This document shows, in pieces, positions 19,227-27,953 of a DNA stretch of 64,000 nt. The notes below the pieces were generated by a model. The model was not told the DNA's origin and did not search any database. It saw only the letters and a list, made by a program, of their open reading frames with translations. Position 1 is the stretch's first letter. Every line of letters begins with the position of its first letter. The translations under genes and the position numbers were made by a program. Location of the stretch: NCBI GenBank assembly GCA_019800895.1, contig JAHVKF010000003.1, forward strand, positions 1 to 64,000, written 5' to 3'. The DNA is from Halomonas denitrificans. GTDB lineage: Bacteria > Pseudomonadota > Gammaproteobacteria > Xanthomonadales > Wenzhouxiangellaceae.

Positions 19227-22016
19227 ATGATCCGAATCCATCAACGATTCGCGGCGGGGCTTGTCGCTGCGTTCGCACTGCTGTTCACCGTCGCCGCTGC
19301 GGCCCAGGACGATGGGCCCGAGCTCGTCACCGAGGTCGAAGGCATCGCCGAATACAGGCTGGACAACGGCCTGAAGGTGCTTCTGATGCCGGACGCGAGC
19401 CGGCCGACCACGACCGTCAATGTCACCTACTTCGTCGGCTCCAAGCACGAGAGCTACGGCGAGTCGGGCATGGCGCACCTGCTCGAGCACCTGGTGTTCA
19501 TGGGCACGCCCGATCACGAGAACATCAAGCAGCAGATCACCGAGCGGGGCGGCTTCGCCAACGGCACGACCTGGTGGGAGCGCACCAACTACTTCCAGAC
19601 GCTGCCCGCCGACACCGGTGAGGGCGACGACAACCTCGAGTGGGCCGTCCGCATGGAGGCCGACCGGATGGTCAATTCGTTCATCGCCGCCGAAGACCTC
19701 GAAAGCGAGATGACGGTCGTGCGCAACGAGTTCGAGATCGGCGAGAACAGCCCGTTCCGGGTGCTGCTGCAGCGGGTCATGGCCACGGCCTACGAGTGGC
19801 ACGGCTACGGCCGCTCGACGATCGGCGCGCGCGCCGACCTGGAGAACGTGCCGATCGAGCGCCTGCAGCGCTTCTATCGCCAGTACTACCAGCCCGACAA
19901 CGCGATGGTGATCATCTCGGGCAATTTCGAGCGCGAGCGCGCGCTGTCGCTGGTCGAAGAGTACTTCGGCGCCATCCCAGCACCCGAGCGCGACCTGGAC
20001 TCGAAGCTGTGGGACACCTACACCCGCGAGCCCTACCAGGACGGCCCGCGCGAAGTCACGGTTCGCCGCTCCGGCGCCACGCCGACGCTGATGGCGGCCT
20101 ACCACGTGCCGTCGGCGCTGCACGAGGACTTCGCCGCGGTCGAAGCGCTGGCTCATGTCCTCGGCGATACGCCGTCCGGGCGCCTGCACAAGGCGCTGGT
20201 CGAACCGGGCCTGGCCAGCGACGTCGGTGCGCTGGTGTTCCGCCTGCCCGAGCCCTCGCTTCTGCTGGCCTACGTCAACCTGCCGGAAGACGGCGATGTC
20301 GAAGCCGCCGAGGCCGCGCTGAGCGAGACCCTGGCCGGACTGGCCGCCAACCCGCCGAGCGAAGAGGAAGTCAAGCGCGCCGTGGCCTCGCTGACCAGCG
20401 ACATGGAGCGGAACCTCAACGACAGCCAGCTGGTCGGCATCGGCCTGTCCGAGTGGGCCGCGACCGGCGACTGGCGGATGATGTTCCTCCACCGCGATCG
20501 ACTGGAAGCGGTGGAAACGGCCGATGTGGCCGACGCGGCCGCGACCTACGTGACGCGTGACAACCGCACCCTGGGCCGCTTCATTCCCGACAGCGACCCG
20601 GAACGCGCCGTGGTCGAAGCCGCGCCCGATCCCGAGACCCTGCTGGCCGGCTACACCGGTCGCGAGACCCGCAGCGAAGGCGAAGCGTTCGAGCCGACGC
20701 CGGAGAACATCGAAGCCCGGGTCCAGCGCTACACCATGGACAACGGCGCCGAGGTCGCACTCCTGCCGAAATCCACCCGCGGCGAACGCGTGCGCGGCAC
20801 CGTCGTCATGCGGATCGGCAACCTCGACGCACTGAGCGGCCTCGATTCGATCCCGGACGCCACCGTGTCCATGCTGTCGCGCGGTACCGAGAACCTGACG
20901 CGGCAGGAGATCGCCGACCGGCTCGACGAGCTGCAGTCCGGGCTGATCGTCAGCGGCTCGCGCTCGGTCTCGGTCTCGATCGACACCCGGCGCGAGAACC
21001 TGATGGCGGTGCTCGACCTGATGGCCGAGGTCGGCAAGCGCCCGACCTTCCCCGAGAGCGAGCTCGAGGAGTACAAGCGCCAGGCGCTGGCCGGCATCGA
21101 CCGGGCCAGCGACGACCCCGCATCGGTCGCTTCGCGCGAACTGTCGCTGTATCGGAACAGCAAGCCGGCGGACCATCCCGACTACACCCCGAGCTTCGAG
21201 GAGGCGAAGGCCCGCATCGAGTCGTTGACGGTCGAGCAGCTGCGCGATTTCCACGCCCGCTTCCATGGTTTCGGGCCGGGAACCACGGTCGCCTTCGTCG
21301 GCGATTTCGATGCCGACGCGTTGCGTGCCAAGCTCGACGAGCACTTCGGCGACTGGACGGCCGACGAGACGTTCCAGCGCTGGTCGGACGACTACGAGCC
21401 CGTCGCCCCCACGCGCATGCTGCGCCAGCTCGACGACAAGGCCAGCGCCGTGTTGATCGCCGGCCAGGGCTTCCCGATGAGCGATACCCATCCCGACTTC
21501 GTGGCGCTGGAGCTGGCCGGCCACATGCTCGGCGGCGGGTTCCTGAGTTCGCGCCTCGGCGACCGGATCCGCAACGAGGAAGGTCTCAGCTACGCGGTGG
21601 GTGGCGGCATCAACGCGCACCCGATCGACGAGAACGGAACCTTCTTCGCCTTCGCCATGTTCGCGCCGGAGAACCTCGATCGGCTCGAAGAGGTGCTGGC
21701 CGAGGAACTCGAGCGGGCGGTCGAGGAGGGCTTCACCGAAGACGAGCTGGAGTCGGCCAAGACCGGCTACCTGCAGCAGCTGCTGCTGCAGCGCTCCGAC
21801 GACGGCTCGCTGGCCGGCCTCCTGTCCTCGGGCCTGTACTTCGACCGCGACATGGACTGGTACGCCGAGCGCGAGGCCGCGATCGAGGCCCTGACCGTCG
21901 AAGCGGTCAATGACGCGGTGTCCGAGTGGCTCGATCCGGACGAACTGGTGATCGCGATCGCCGGCGATTTCACCGGCAACGATTCCGAGGACGGGGAGAC
22001 CCCGGCCGAGGACTGA
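19227..22016 (+). CDS. Secreted M16 family zinc metallopeptidase (two-domain)
   Basis: 929 residues with a signal peptide (MIRIHQRFAAGLVAAFALL then AAAAQ). The first M16 domain holds the inverted zinc motif HLLEH at residues 84-88, followed by NEFEIGEN as the candidate third-ligand region. The second half (from about residue 490) is a paired M16 domain without HxxEH, as in periplasmic pitrilysin-like proteases. A GGAAGGA ribosome site supports ATG 19227. Expected to degrade peptides in the periplasm. It lies 154 bases after parC and has its own context. Confidence 0.92.
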   Translation: MIRIHQRFAAGLVAAFALLFTVAAAAQDDGPELVTEVEGIAEYRLDNGLKVLLMPDASRPTTTVNVTYFVGSKHESYGESGMAHLLEHLVFMGTPDHENIKQQITERGGFANGTTWWERTNYFQTLPADTGEGDDNLEWAVRMEADRMVNSFIAAEDLESEMTVVRNEFEIGENSPFRVLLQRVMATAYEWHGYGRSTIGARADLENVPIERLQRFYRQYYQPDNAMVIISGNFERERALSLVEEYFGAIPAPERDLDSKLWDTYTREPYQDGPREVTVRRSGATPTLMAAYHVPSALHEDFAAVEALAHVLGDTPSGRLHKALVEPGLASDVGALVFRLPEPSLLLAYVNLPEDGDVEAAEAALSETLAGLAANPPSEEEVKRAVASLTSDMERNLNDSQLVGIGLSEWAATGDWRMMFLHRDRLEAVETADVADAAATYVTRDNRTLGRFIPDSDPERAVVEAAPDPETLLAGYTGRETRSEGEAFEPTPENIEARVQRYTMDNGAEVALLPKSTRGERVRGTVVMRIGNLDALSGLDSIPDATVSMLSRGTENLTRQEIADRLDELQSGLIVSGSRSVSVSIDTRRENLMAVLDLMAEVGKRPTFPESELEEYKRQALAGIDRASDDPASVASRELSLYRNSKPADHPDYTPSFEEAKARIESLTVEQLRDFHARFHGFGPGTTVAFVGDFDADALRAKLDEHFGDWTADETFQRWSDDYEPVAPTRMLRQLDDKASAVLIAGQGFPMSDTHPDFVALELAGHMLGGGFLSSRLGDRIRNEEGLSYAVGGGINAHPIDENGTFFAFAMFAPENLDRLEEVLAEELERAVEEGFTEDELESAKTGYLQQLLLQRSDDGSLAGLLSSGLYFDRDMDWYAEREAAIEALTVEAVNDAVSEWLDPDELVIAIAGDFTGNDSEDGETPAED

Positions 22017-22030
22017 CGAGCCGACCCCGG

Positions 22031-22055
22031 CCACCCGGCGCCCGGCGCCGGGTGG
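22031..22055. terminator. 12-bp perfect inverted repeat between convergent genes
   Basis: A perfect GC-rich inverted repeat (CCACCCGGCGCC and its complement around one base) sits between the stops of the M16 gene and the convergent transporter gene. It lacks a T-tract, so it may block transcription from both sides by structure alone. Confidence 0.5.
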
Positions 22056-22059
22056 TGGT

Positions 22060-22992
22060 CTAGCGGCGCGCGGCGCGCGACTGCATCCCCAGGTAGATTC
22101 CCAGCAGCGCCAAGCCGGCGCCCACGGCCTGGAGCGCGACCAGCGCCAGGTCGAACCACAGCAGGTCCCAGAGGATCGACAGCACGGGCTGCAGCAGCAA
22201 CAGCAGGCCGACCACCGACGCCGGCAGCCCGGGCATGCCCCGGGTGATCGCCAGCCATCCGACCACCTGGCAGACGATGCCCAGCCCGAGCAGACTGAAC
22301 AGGGTCTGCCGGTCGGGAATGGCAAAGCCGTTGCCTTCGATCCCGTTGATCACGACCAGCATCGCCGCGCAGGCGATCGAAACCTGCAGCAGGCGCGCCT
22401 CCGGCCGGATGCCGGGGTTGCGAATCTGGAAGCCGCGCAGGCTGAGCAGGTAGCTGCCGTAGGCGCAGGCGGTCAGCAGGCCGAACAGGATGCCCACGCG
22501 GGCGCCCGCATCCAGCGAGGCCCAGTCGCGGCCGAACAGCAGCCACAGGCCCAGCATGGCCAATGCCAGGCCGCCGGCGAAGCGCCAGCCGACCCGCTCC
22601 TTCATCCACAGCACGCCGGCGGCGGCCAGTACGAAGACCTGGAAGTTGGCCAGCAGCGTGGACAGCCCCGGACCGATCAGTAGGATCGAGCGGTGCCAGG
22701 CCCAGAGATCGACGGTGAAGAACGCGGCGATCAGGATCGACCCCGTCCAGTTTCGCGATAGCCCGACACGCATCGAGGGAACCAGCGCCAGGAGCAGCGC
22801 CAGTGCAGCGCTGCCGAACAGCATCCGGTAGACCGCGGACGTCGTCGCCGGCACGTCGGCCAGCCGGGTGAACACCGCCGCGAAGCTGATCATCACCGCG
22901 CCGGCGGTCACCAGCACGGCGTTGAGGGTCAGGCGGCGGGCGGCCTCCGGATCCGGGTCTGTGGGTTCGGTGGGGCGCATGCGGCGAAGCAT
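22060..22992 (-). CDS. DMT superfamily (EamA-like) transporter
   Basis: 310 residues with about ten membrane helices in two EamA-type halves: FAAVFTRLADVPATTSAVYR in the first and TACAYGSYLLSLRGFQ starting the second. ATG at 22980 is an equally good start (MRPTEPTDPD). Members export metabolites or amino acids, but the substrate cannot be deduced. Convergent with the M16 gene. Confidence 0.85.
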   Translation of the reverse strand: MLRRMRPTEPTDPDPEAARRLTLNAVLVTAGAVMISFAAVFTRLADVPATTSAVYRMLFGSAALALLLALVPSMRVGLSRNWTGSILIAAFFTVDLWAWHRSILLIGPGLSTLLANFQVFVLAAAGVLWMKERVGWRFAGGLALAMLGLWLLFGRDWASLDAGARVGILFGLLTACAYGSYLLSLRGFQIRNPGIRPEARLLQVSIACAAMLVVINGIEGNGFAIPDRQTLFSLLGLGIVCQVVGWLAITRGMPGLPASVVGLLLLLQPVLSILWDLLWFDLALVALQAVGAGLALLGIYLGMQSRAARR

Positions 22993-23043
22993 ACCGGCAC
23001 CGGGAACGTGCCGTCGTCGCCTTGCGCGACCCGACCGGCTGCC

Positions 23044-24435
23044 CTACAGGGCGTCGGAGGCGAAGTCGGCCAGGCGCGACCGCTCACCGCGCTTGAGCGT
23101 GATGTGCCCGGCGTGCGGCCAGTTCTTGAAGCGGTCGACGGCGAAGGTCAGGCCCGAGGTCGTCTCGGTCAGGTACGGCGTGTCGATCTGCTCGACGTTG
23201 CCGAGGCAGACGATCTTGGTTCCCGGCCCGGCGCGCGTCACCAGGGTCTTCATCTGCTTCGGCGTGATGTTCTGGGCCTCGTCGATGATCAGGTAGCGGT
23301 TCAGGAAGGTCCGGCCGCGCATGAAGTTCAGCGAGCGGATCTTGACCCGCGAGGTCATCAGGTCGTTGGTGACCGCGCGCCCCCAGTCGCCGCCGTGCTC
23401 GTCGGACTCGGTCAGCACCTCGAGGTTGTCGGTCAGGGCACCCATCCACGGCGACATCTTCTCTTCCTCGGTGCCGGGCAGGTAGCCGATGTCCTCGCCC
23501 ACCGACACGGTTGCGCGGGTCATGATGATCTCGCGGTAGATCGGCTCGTCGAGGGTCTGGGCCAGCCCCGCGGCGAGGGTCAGGAGGGTCTTGCCCGTGC
23601 CGGCGGTGCCGAGCAGGGTGACGAAGTCGATCTCCGGGTCCATCAGCAGGTTCAACGCGAAGTTCTGTTCGGGGTTGCGTGCAGTGATGCCCCAGACGCT
23701 GTGCGGACCGTGGGTGTAGTCGGTCGAAACCTGGATCACGAAATGGTCGTCGGTGACGTCGCGGACCATGGCCTCCATGCCGTTGTCCCCGGTCAGGCGC
23801 AGGCACTGGTTCGGGTGCCAGTCGTCGTCCTCGACCCGCTGGAGCCGATAGAAGGTGTTGCCGCCTTCGCTCCAGGAGTCGGCAATGGCGTGTCGGTCCC
23901 AGAAATCGTTGTCGTGCTCGGACAGCCCGTTGTAGAGCAGGCTCAGGTCGTCCAGTGCGCGGTCGTTGTGATAGTCCTCGGCGGGGATGCCGTGGATGGC
24001 GGCCTTGATCCTCAGGTTGATGTCCTTGGACACCAGCACGACTTCGCGGTCCGGATGACGCTGGGTCAGCTGCATCGCCGCGCGGAGGATCTCGTTGTCG
24101 GCCTTGGCGCGCAGCGCGCTCGGCGCGTCGTCGACATCCTCGCCGCCGGTCTGGAAGAACAGCCGGCCGGTACCGATGCGGAAGTTCAGGCCGTCCGGCA
24201 TGGCCAGCGGCAGGCCGTCGTCGAGCTCCGGTCCACCCTGCATCATCTGGCCGATGAAGCGGCTGACCTGGCGGACGTTGCGCGCGACCTCGGTCATGCC
24301 CTTCTTGGCCGCGTCGAGTTCTTCGAGTACGACCATCGGCAGGTAGATGTCGTGTTCCTCGAAGCGGAACAGGGCGGTCGGGTCGTGCATCAGCACGTTC
24401 GTATCGAGCAGGTAGAGCCTGCTGGAGTCGGTCAT
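23044..24435 (-). CDS. PhoH family ATPase with N-terminal PIN domain (PhoH2)
   Basis: 463 residues. The PIN domain (residues 1-140) starts LYLLDTNVLMHDPTALF and includes VLEELDAAKKG and VLVSKDINLRIKA. The PhoH NTPase domain has Walker A GTAGTGKTLL and Walker B YLIIDEAQNITPKQMKTL. PIN-PhoH proteins couple a nuclease-like domain to ATP-driven RNA unwinding. An AGGAAG ribosome site precedes MTDSSRL. It lies 44 bases downstream of bcp on the same strand, so the two are likely cotranscribed. Confidence 0.93.
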   Translation of the reverse strand: MTDSSRLYLLDTNVLMHDPTALFRFEEHDIYLPMVVLEELDAAKKGMTEVARNVRQVSRFIGQMMQGGPELDDGLPLAMPDGLNFRIGTGRLFFQTGGEDVDDAPSALRAKADNEILRAAMQLTQRHPDREVVLVSKDINLRIKAAIHGIPAEDYHNDRALDDLSLLYNGLSEHDNDFWDRHAIADSWSEGGNTFYRLQRVEDDDWHPNQCLRLTGDNGMEAMVRDVTDDHFVIQVSTDYTHGPHSVWGITARNPEQNFALNLLMDPEIDFVTLLGTAGTGKTLLTLAAGLAQTLDEPIYREIIMTRATVSVGEDIGYLPGTEEEKMSPWMGALTDNLEVLTESDEHGGDWGRAVTNDLMTSRVKIRSLNFMRGRTFLNRYLIIDEAQNITPKQMKTLVTRAGPGTKIVCLGNVEQIDTPYLTETTSGLTFAVDRFKNWPHAGHITLKRGERSRLADFASDAL

Positions 24436-24479
24436 GGGCACTTCCTGTGGCGTCGGTGGGGAGGCGGTGACCGGCGAAC

Positions 24480-24941
24480 TCACAGTTCGCGCACCGCGTC
24501 GAGGACCTCCTCGGCGTGCCCCGGAACCTTCACCTTGCGCCACTCCCGGACGATGTCGCCGTCGGCACCGATCAGGAAGGTGCTCCGCTCGATGCCCATC
24601 ACCTTCTTCCCGTACATGTTCTTTTCCTTGATCACATCGAACTGCCTGCACAGCTGCTCATCGGTATCGGCGATCAGGGGGAAGGGCAGGTCGTAGTTGC
24701 CACGGAAGTTCTCGTGCGACTTCACGCTGTCGCGCGAGACGCCGACGATCCGCGCGCCGAGCTTTTCGAACTGGTCGTTGAGGTCACGGAAGGCCTCGCT
24801 CTCACGCGTGCATCCCGGCGTGTTGTCTCGCGGATAGAAATAGACCACCAGCGGCTGACCGCGGAAATCCTGCAGGGCCAGCTCGGAATCGCCGGTGGCC
24901 GGGAGTCGGGGCGTTTCGATCGGAGTTTCGATGTCTGCCAT
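24480..24941 (-). CDS. bcp: Thioredoxin-dependent peroxiredoxin, Bcp/PrxQ type
   Basis: 153 residues. The peroxidatic cysteine is Cys44 in DNTPGCTRES. The common resolving cysteine five residues later is absent (Glu49-Ala50 region), so it is an atypical or 1-Cys member; the only other cysteine is in EQLCRQF. GVSRDSVKSHENF and FLIGADGDIVREW are typical of the family. It reduces hydroperoxides. First gene of a likely bcp-phoH unit, divergent from dapA. Confidence 0.92.
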   Translation of the reverse strand: MADIETPIETPRLPATGDSELALQDFRGQPLVVYFYPRDNTPGCTRESEAFRDLNDQFEKLGARIVGVSRDSVKSHENFRGNYDLPFPLIADTDEQLCRQFDVIKEKNMYGKKVMGIERSTFLIGADGDIVREWRKVKVPGHAEEVLDAVREL

Positions 24942-25053
24942 GGTTTCGTGAGGTCGTTTGAGTGGTGAATGCTGGCTTTGTGTTGCAGAATCAGAGGCTT
25001 GCTGCCTGGGTTGGGGGGTCCCGACGCGTGCGGGAACGTTCGCCGCAGAATAC

Positions 25054-25082
25054 TTGTCAGACCCGATACCCGCAAGTAGTAT
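25054..25082 (+). promoter_or_regulatory. Sigma-70 promoter for dapA, giving a near-leaderless mRNA
   Basis: -35 TTGTCA (25054-25059), 17-base spacer, -10 TAGTAT (25077-25082). The expected start near 25089 leaves only about two or three bases before ATG 25092, and no ribosome site is visible. Confidence 0.6.
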
Positions 25083-25091
25083 GCCCTGCCG

Positions 25092-25976
25092 ATGACCACC
25101 CTCGACGACTTTGGACTGACCGGCTCGCTGGTCGCGCTCGTGACCCCGATGGACGGCAGCGGATCCGTGGATCTCGACGCCTGGGATTCACTGCTCGACT
25201 GGCACGTCGAATCCGGCACGCGGGGGATCGTCGTCGGCGGGACCACCGGGGAATCGGCCACCCTGTCCGCGGAGGAGCGCGATGCGCTGCTCGACCGGGC
25301 CCTGGAGCGCGTCGGGGACCGTTGCCGGGTGGTCGCCGGGACCGGCGCGGCGTCGACGGCCGTTGCGGTGGCGCAGAGCGCCCGGGCCGCCGCACGAGGC
25401 GCCCACGCGGTGCTGGTCGTCACCCCGTACTACAACCGGCCGCCACAGCGCGGCCTGGCCGCCCACTACCGCGCCGTGGCGGACGCCTGCGACGCGCCGG
25501 TCATCCTTTACAATGTGCCGGGTCGGACCGCGGTCGATCTCGATCCGAGGACGACCATCGAGCTGTGCCGGCACGAACGGATCATCGGCATCAAGGAAGC
25601 CGTCGCCGACATGCAGCGGGTGCGCCGGTTGGCCGACGCCGGTATCGGCGTGCTCAGCGGCGACGACCCCACGGCGCGCGACGCCATCCGGAACGGCGCG
25701 CGAGGCGTGATCTCGGTGGCCGCGAACGTCGCGCCGGCGCGCTTCGCCGCGATGTGCGAGGCCGCGCTGAACGGCCGCGACGACGAGGCCGATGCGGCGA
25801 ACGCGGAGCTGGCTGCGCTGTATCCGTTTCTCGGCGTGGAGGCCAACCCGATTCCCGCCAAGTGGCTGCTCGGCGAGATGGGCCGCATCGGCGCCGGCAT
25901 CCGGCTCCCGCTGGTGCCGCTGGACCGCGCGCATCACCAGGCCGGTCGGGCGCTGATCGACGCACTGGCCGACTGA
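25092..25976 (+). CDS. dapA: 4-hydroxy-tetrahydrodipicolinate synthase
   Basis: 294 residues, normal length. Catalytic Lys168 (GIKEAV), Tyr140 (ILYNVPGRT) and the GTTGES segment (50-55) are present. It condenses pyruvate with aspartate semialdehyde, the first step to lysine and diaminopimelate. Followed by a bamC-like lipoprotein gene 24 bases later, as in E. coli. The promoter just upstream suggests a leaderless message. Confidence 0.96.
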   Translation: MTTLDDFGLTGSLVALVTPMDGSGSVDLDAWDSLLDWHVESGTRGIVVGGTTGESATLSAEERDALLDRALERVGDRCRVVAGTGAASTAVAVAQSARAAARGAHAVLVVTPYYNRPPQRGLAAHYRAVADACDAPVILYNVPGRTAVDLDPRTTIELCRHERIIGIKEAVADMQRVRRLADAGIGVLSGDDPTARDAIRNGARGVISVAANVAPARFAAMCEAALNGRDDEADAANAELAALYPFLGVEANPIPAKWLLGEMGRIGAGIRLPLVPLDRAHHQAGRALIDALAD

Positions 25977-26000
25977 CGAGAATCCAACAGGGGAACGACG

Positions 26001-26633
26001 ATTTCCACTCAGACCACCGTATTCCGCATCCTGGCCCTGCTGTCACTGACGCTGCTGGCCGGTTGCTTCCTCCGCCCCGAGCGGCCGGCCTATGTCTCCA
26101 GCGAGGAGATCGCGCCGATCGAAGTGCCCGATGACCTGTCCGAGCCCGAAGTTCGCCCGATCTTCGAGATTCCCGGCTATTCCCTGCCGGAACTGGCCGC
26201 CCAGGGCGATGAATCGCTGCCGCCCCAGGTGCTGACCTCGGCCGAGGCCGAGCGCGCTCGCTCGCGCATCCTGTTCGGGTCCAACGGGCTGTACCTCCAG
26301 GTCGATGACGAGCCGGCCAGCGTCTGGCGACGCCTCGGTTTCGCGCTGAATCGCGGCGAGATGGCGGTTCAGGACGTGCTGCCCGACGAGCGTCGCTACC
26401 GCGTCGCGTTCGAGCACGATCCGATCGTGGTCGCCAAGCGCGGCTTCTTCCAGAAAGTGGTCCTGTTCTGGTCGGCGCCCGAATTCATCGACTTCTCCGG
26501 CACCTACCAGTTCGAAGTCCAGCCCGAATCCAGCCGCACGACCCGGGTCGCGATCTTCGACGAGGCGGGGAACATCGTGCCGATGGAGCGAGCGGAGTTC
26601 GTGCTCAGCCGCCTCCAGCAACGCCTGGGCTGA
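26001..26633 (+). CDS. bamC: Outer-membrane assembly lipoprotein BamC-like, probable ATT start
   Basis: 210 residues if started at ATT 26001. AGGGGAA lies seven bases or fewer before it, and the frame then reads STQTTVFRILALLSLTLLAGC, a good lipoprotein signal with lipobox LAGC. The first ATG/GTG/TTG in frame (GTG 26124) would delete the signal. The rest has BamC-like features (IPGYSLPELA, LYLQVDDEPASVWRRLG). BamC is an accessory part of the BAM complex that folds outer-membrane proteins. The dapA-bamC order matches E. coli. The start codon could also be an assembly error of ATG. Confidence 0.8.
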   Translation: MSTQTTVFRILALLSLTLLAGCFLRPERPAYVSSEEIAPIEVPDDLSEPEVRPIFEIPGYSLPELAAQGDESLPPQVLTSAEAERARSRILFGSNGLYLQVDDEPASVWRRLGFALNRGEMAVQDVLPDERRYRVAFEHDPIVVAKRGFFQKVVLFWSAPEFIDFSGTYQFEVQPESSRTTRVAIFDEAGNIVPMERAEFVLSRLQQRLG

Positions 26634-26778
26634 AAAATCGGGTCAGGGCTACTGCGCAGGTCGCTGCCGGCGCCGTCCGGTGCTCGAAATCCTCATGCAC
26701 ATCCAAGTGCATTCCGGTTCCTGCGCTCCGGGCGTCACCGGCAGCGACCTTGCTCGCTACGCCCTGAACCGATTTTTC
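26633..26778. repeat. 146-bp imperfect palindromic element after bamC
   Basis: The ends form an inverted pair with one mismatch in 18 bases (GAAAAATCGGGTCAGGGC, 26632-26649, against 26761-26778). Similarity continues inward through GGTCGCTGCCGG, and the centre is the stem ATGCAC-atccaa-GTGCAT. It overlaps the bamC stop codon. Short antisense and sense frames here are by-products. It may serve as terminator or as a dispersed palindrome. Confidence 0.75.
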
Positions 26779-27245
26779 CTGTAGAAGCGTCGGCGCCGTC
26801 GGGTGCTCGGAATACTCATGCGCATCCCAGTGCACTGCGGTTCCTCCGTTCCGGCGGTCGCTGACCGCACCCTTGCTCGCGACGCGCTACGGCGATTTCC
26901 CCGTAGCTGTGTTTGCGTACCTGGTGCTCGAAATTCTCATGCACCCAGGGACTGTCCGTGGTCCGCGCTTCGTCGTGAGGGTTTCTCGGGTGGTGTGATC
27001 TTGAAGTCGGTGGATGGAGTTCGCCGGAGGCGTGGGAGGCCCCACGTCGAGGACGCAAGACTGACGCCGGGTTCGAGAGCGCGCCGCCCGAGGAAGCCGC
27101 AACAGAACGCGGGGGCCGCGGGCAGTCCCCAGCATTCCGGTTCCTGCGCTCCGGGCGTCACCGGCAGCGACCTTGCTCGCTACGCCCTGAACCGATTTTT
27201 CTTGTAGAAGCGCCTGCGCCGTCCGGTGCTCGGAATCCTCGTGCG
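26779..27245. repeat. Diverged partial copies of the palindromic element; no gene seen
   Basis: Units start with GTGCTCGNAATNCTCATGC at about 26810 and 26930. At 27131-27206 there is a near-identical copy of the right arm of the 26633 element (CATTCCGGTTCCTGCGCTCC onward to CGATTTTTC). The spacer 26990-27130 has no convincing coding frame. This looks like repeated insertion or unequal duplication of one element family. Confidence 0.65.
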
Positions 27246-27262
27246 CTGACCGAAGGCGGTGA

Positions 27263-27329
27263 CTGTAGGAGTGAGCCTGCGAGCGAATCCGGGGCCGGGG
27301 CCTGTTCGCTCGCAAGCTCACTCCCACAG
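27263..27329. repeat. REP-like inverted repeat, type 1
   Basis: Arms of 25 bases (CTGTAGGAGTGAGCCTGCGA onward) face each other with two mismatches around a short GC-rich centre. A second pair with the same arms is at 60476-60555. The layout resembles REP/BIME elements of Pseudomonas and relatives that are moved by RAYT transposases; no RAYT gene is in the window. Confidence 0.75.
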
Positions 27330-27370
27330 TCGGCCAATGGCTGCGCTCTCCGGCAAGATCGAAGGAATTC

Positions 27371-27491
27371 CTGTTGGAGGCCGCTTGCGGGCGAAGGGTG
27401 GGGTCGGAGAGAGCGGTTCGCGCGCAAGCGCCCTCCAACAGGCCCGAGGCTTCGATCAGGGCCCTTCTGTTGGAGGCCGCTTGCGGGCGAA
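27371..27491. repeat. REP-like inverted repeat, type 2, plus a single arm
   Basis: Arms CTGTTGGAGGCCGCTTGCGG onward (27371-27395) and its inverted partner (27417-27441) match at about 22 of 25 bases. A lone direct copy of the left arm is at 27467-27491. A partial right arm of the same type is at about 60573-60596. Confidence 0.7.
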
Positions 27492-27522
27492 GGACACGGT
27501 TCCGGAAACGGGAGTCCGGCGA

Positions 27523-27846
27523 CTAGCGCTCCAGCAGCTCCCGCTTGTTCTCCTTGCCTTCCCACTCCTCGGCGTCGGGCGGCGGGTCCTTGCGCTCGGT
27601 GATCACCGGCCACTCGCGCGAGAGTTCTTCGTTGATCTGCAGGAAATCCTGCTGATCGGCCGGCAGGTCGTCTTCGGGGTAGATGGCCTGGACCGGGCAT
27701 TCCGGTTCGCACAGCGTGCAGTCGATGCACTCTTCCGGGTCGATGACCAGGAAATTGGGGCCTTCGTGGAAGCAATCGACGGGGCACACCTCCACGCAGT
27801 CGGTGTACTTGCACTTGATGCAGTTTTCTACAACCACGAAAGTCAT
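27523..27846 (-). CDS. fdxA: Seven-iron ferredoxin FdxA
   Basis: 107 residues, starting [17 protein letters not shown]. Cysteine patterns [14 protein letters not shown] and [12 protein letters not shown] bind one 3Fe-4S and one 4Fe-4S cluster, as in Azotobacter-type FdxA. The C-terminal tail ([17 protein letters not shown]) is typical. It is a small electron carrier in the cytoplasm. Divergent from pcnB. Confidence 0.95.
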   Translation of the reverse strand: MTFVVVENCIKCKYTDCVEVCPVDCFHEGPNFLVIDPEECIDCTLCEPECPVQAIYPEDDLPADQQDFLQINEELSREWPVITERKDPPPDAEEWEGKENKRELLER

Positions 27847-27953
27847 GGCGGATCGCGTCCTGGCTTGGGGCTCGGTCGGGTTCGGCGCGGAGCAGGCGCG
27901 GGGCGATCGAGGCCTCTGCGGTGGTAGACTAGCGCGCTGCACGATCTGTCGAT

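Noticed and set aside
18921-22325. A 1134-residue open frame antisense to the M16 protease
   Set aside because: The opposite strand has a complete protease with signal peptide and HxxEH; the antisense product is low-complexity Arg/Val/Gly-rich.
26605-27438. Small proteins with the repeated sequence VAAGDARSAGTG on the minus strand
   Set aside because: The similarity comes from the palindromic DNA repeats; the frames overlap inverted arms and lack starts with ribosome sites.
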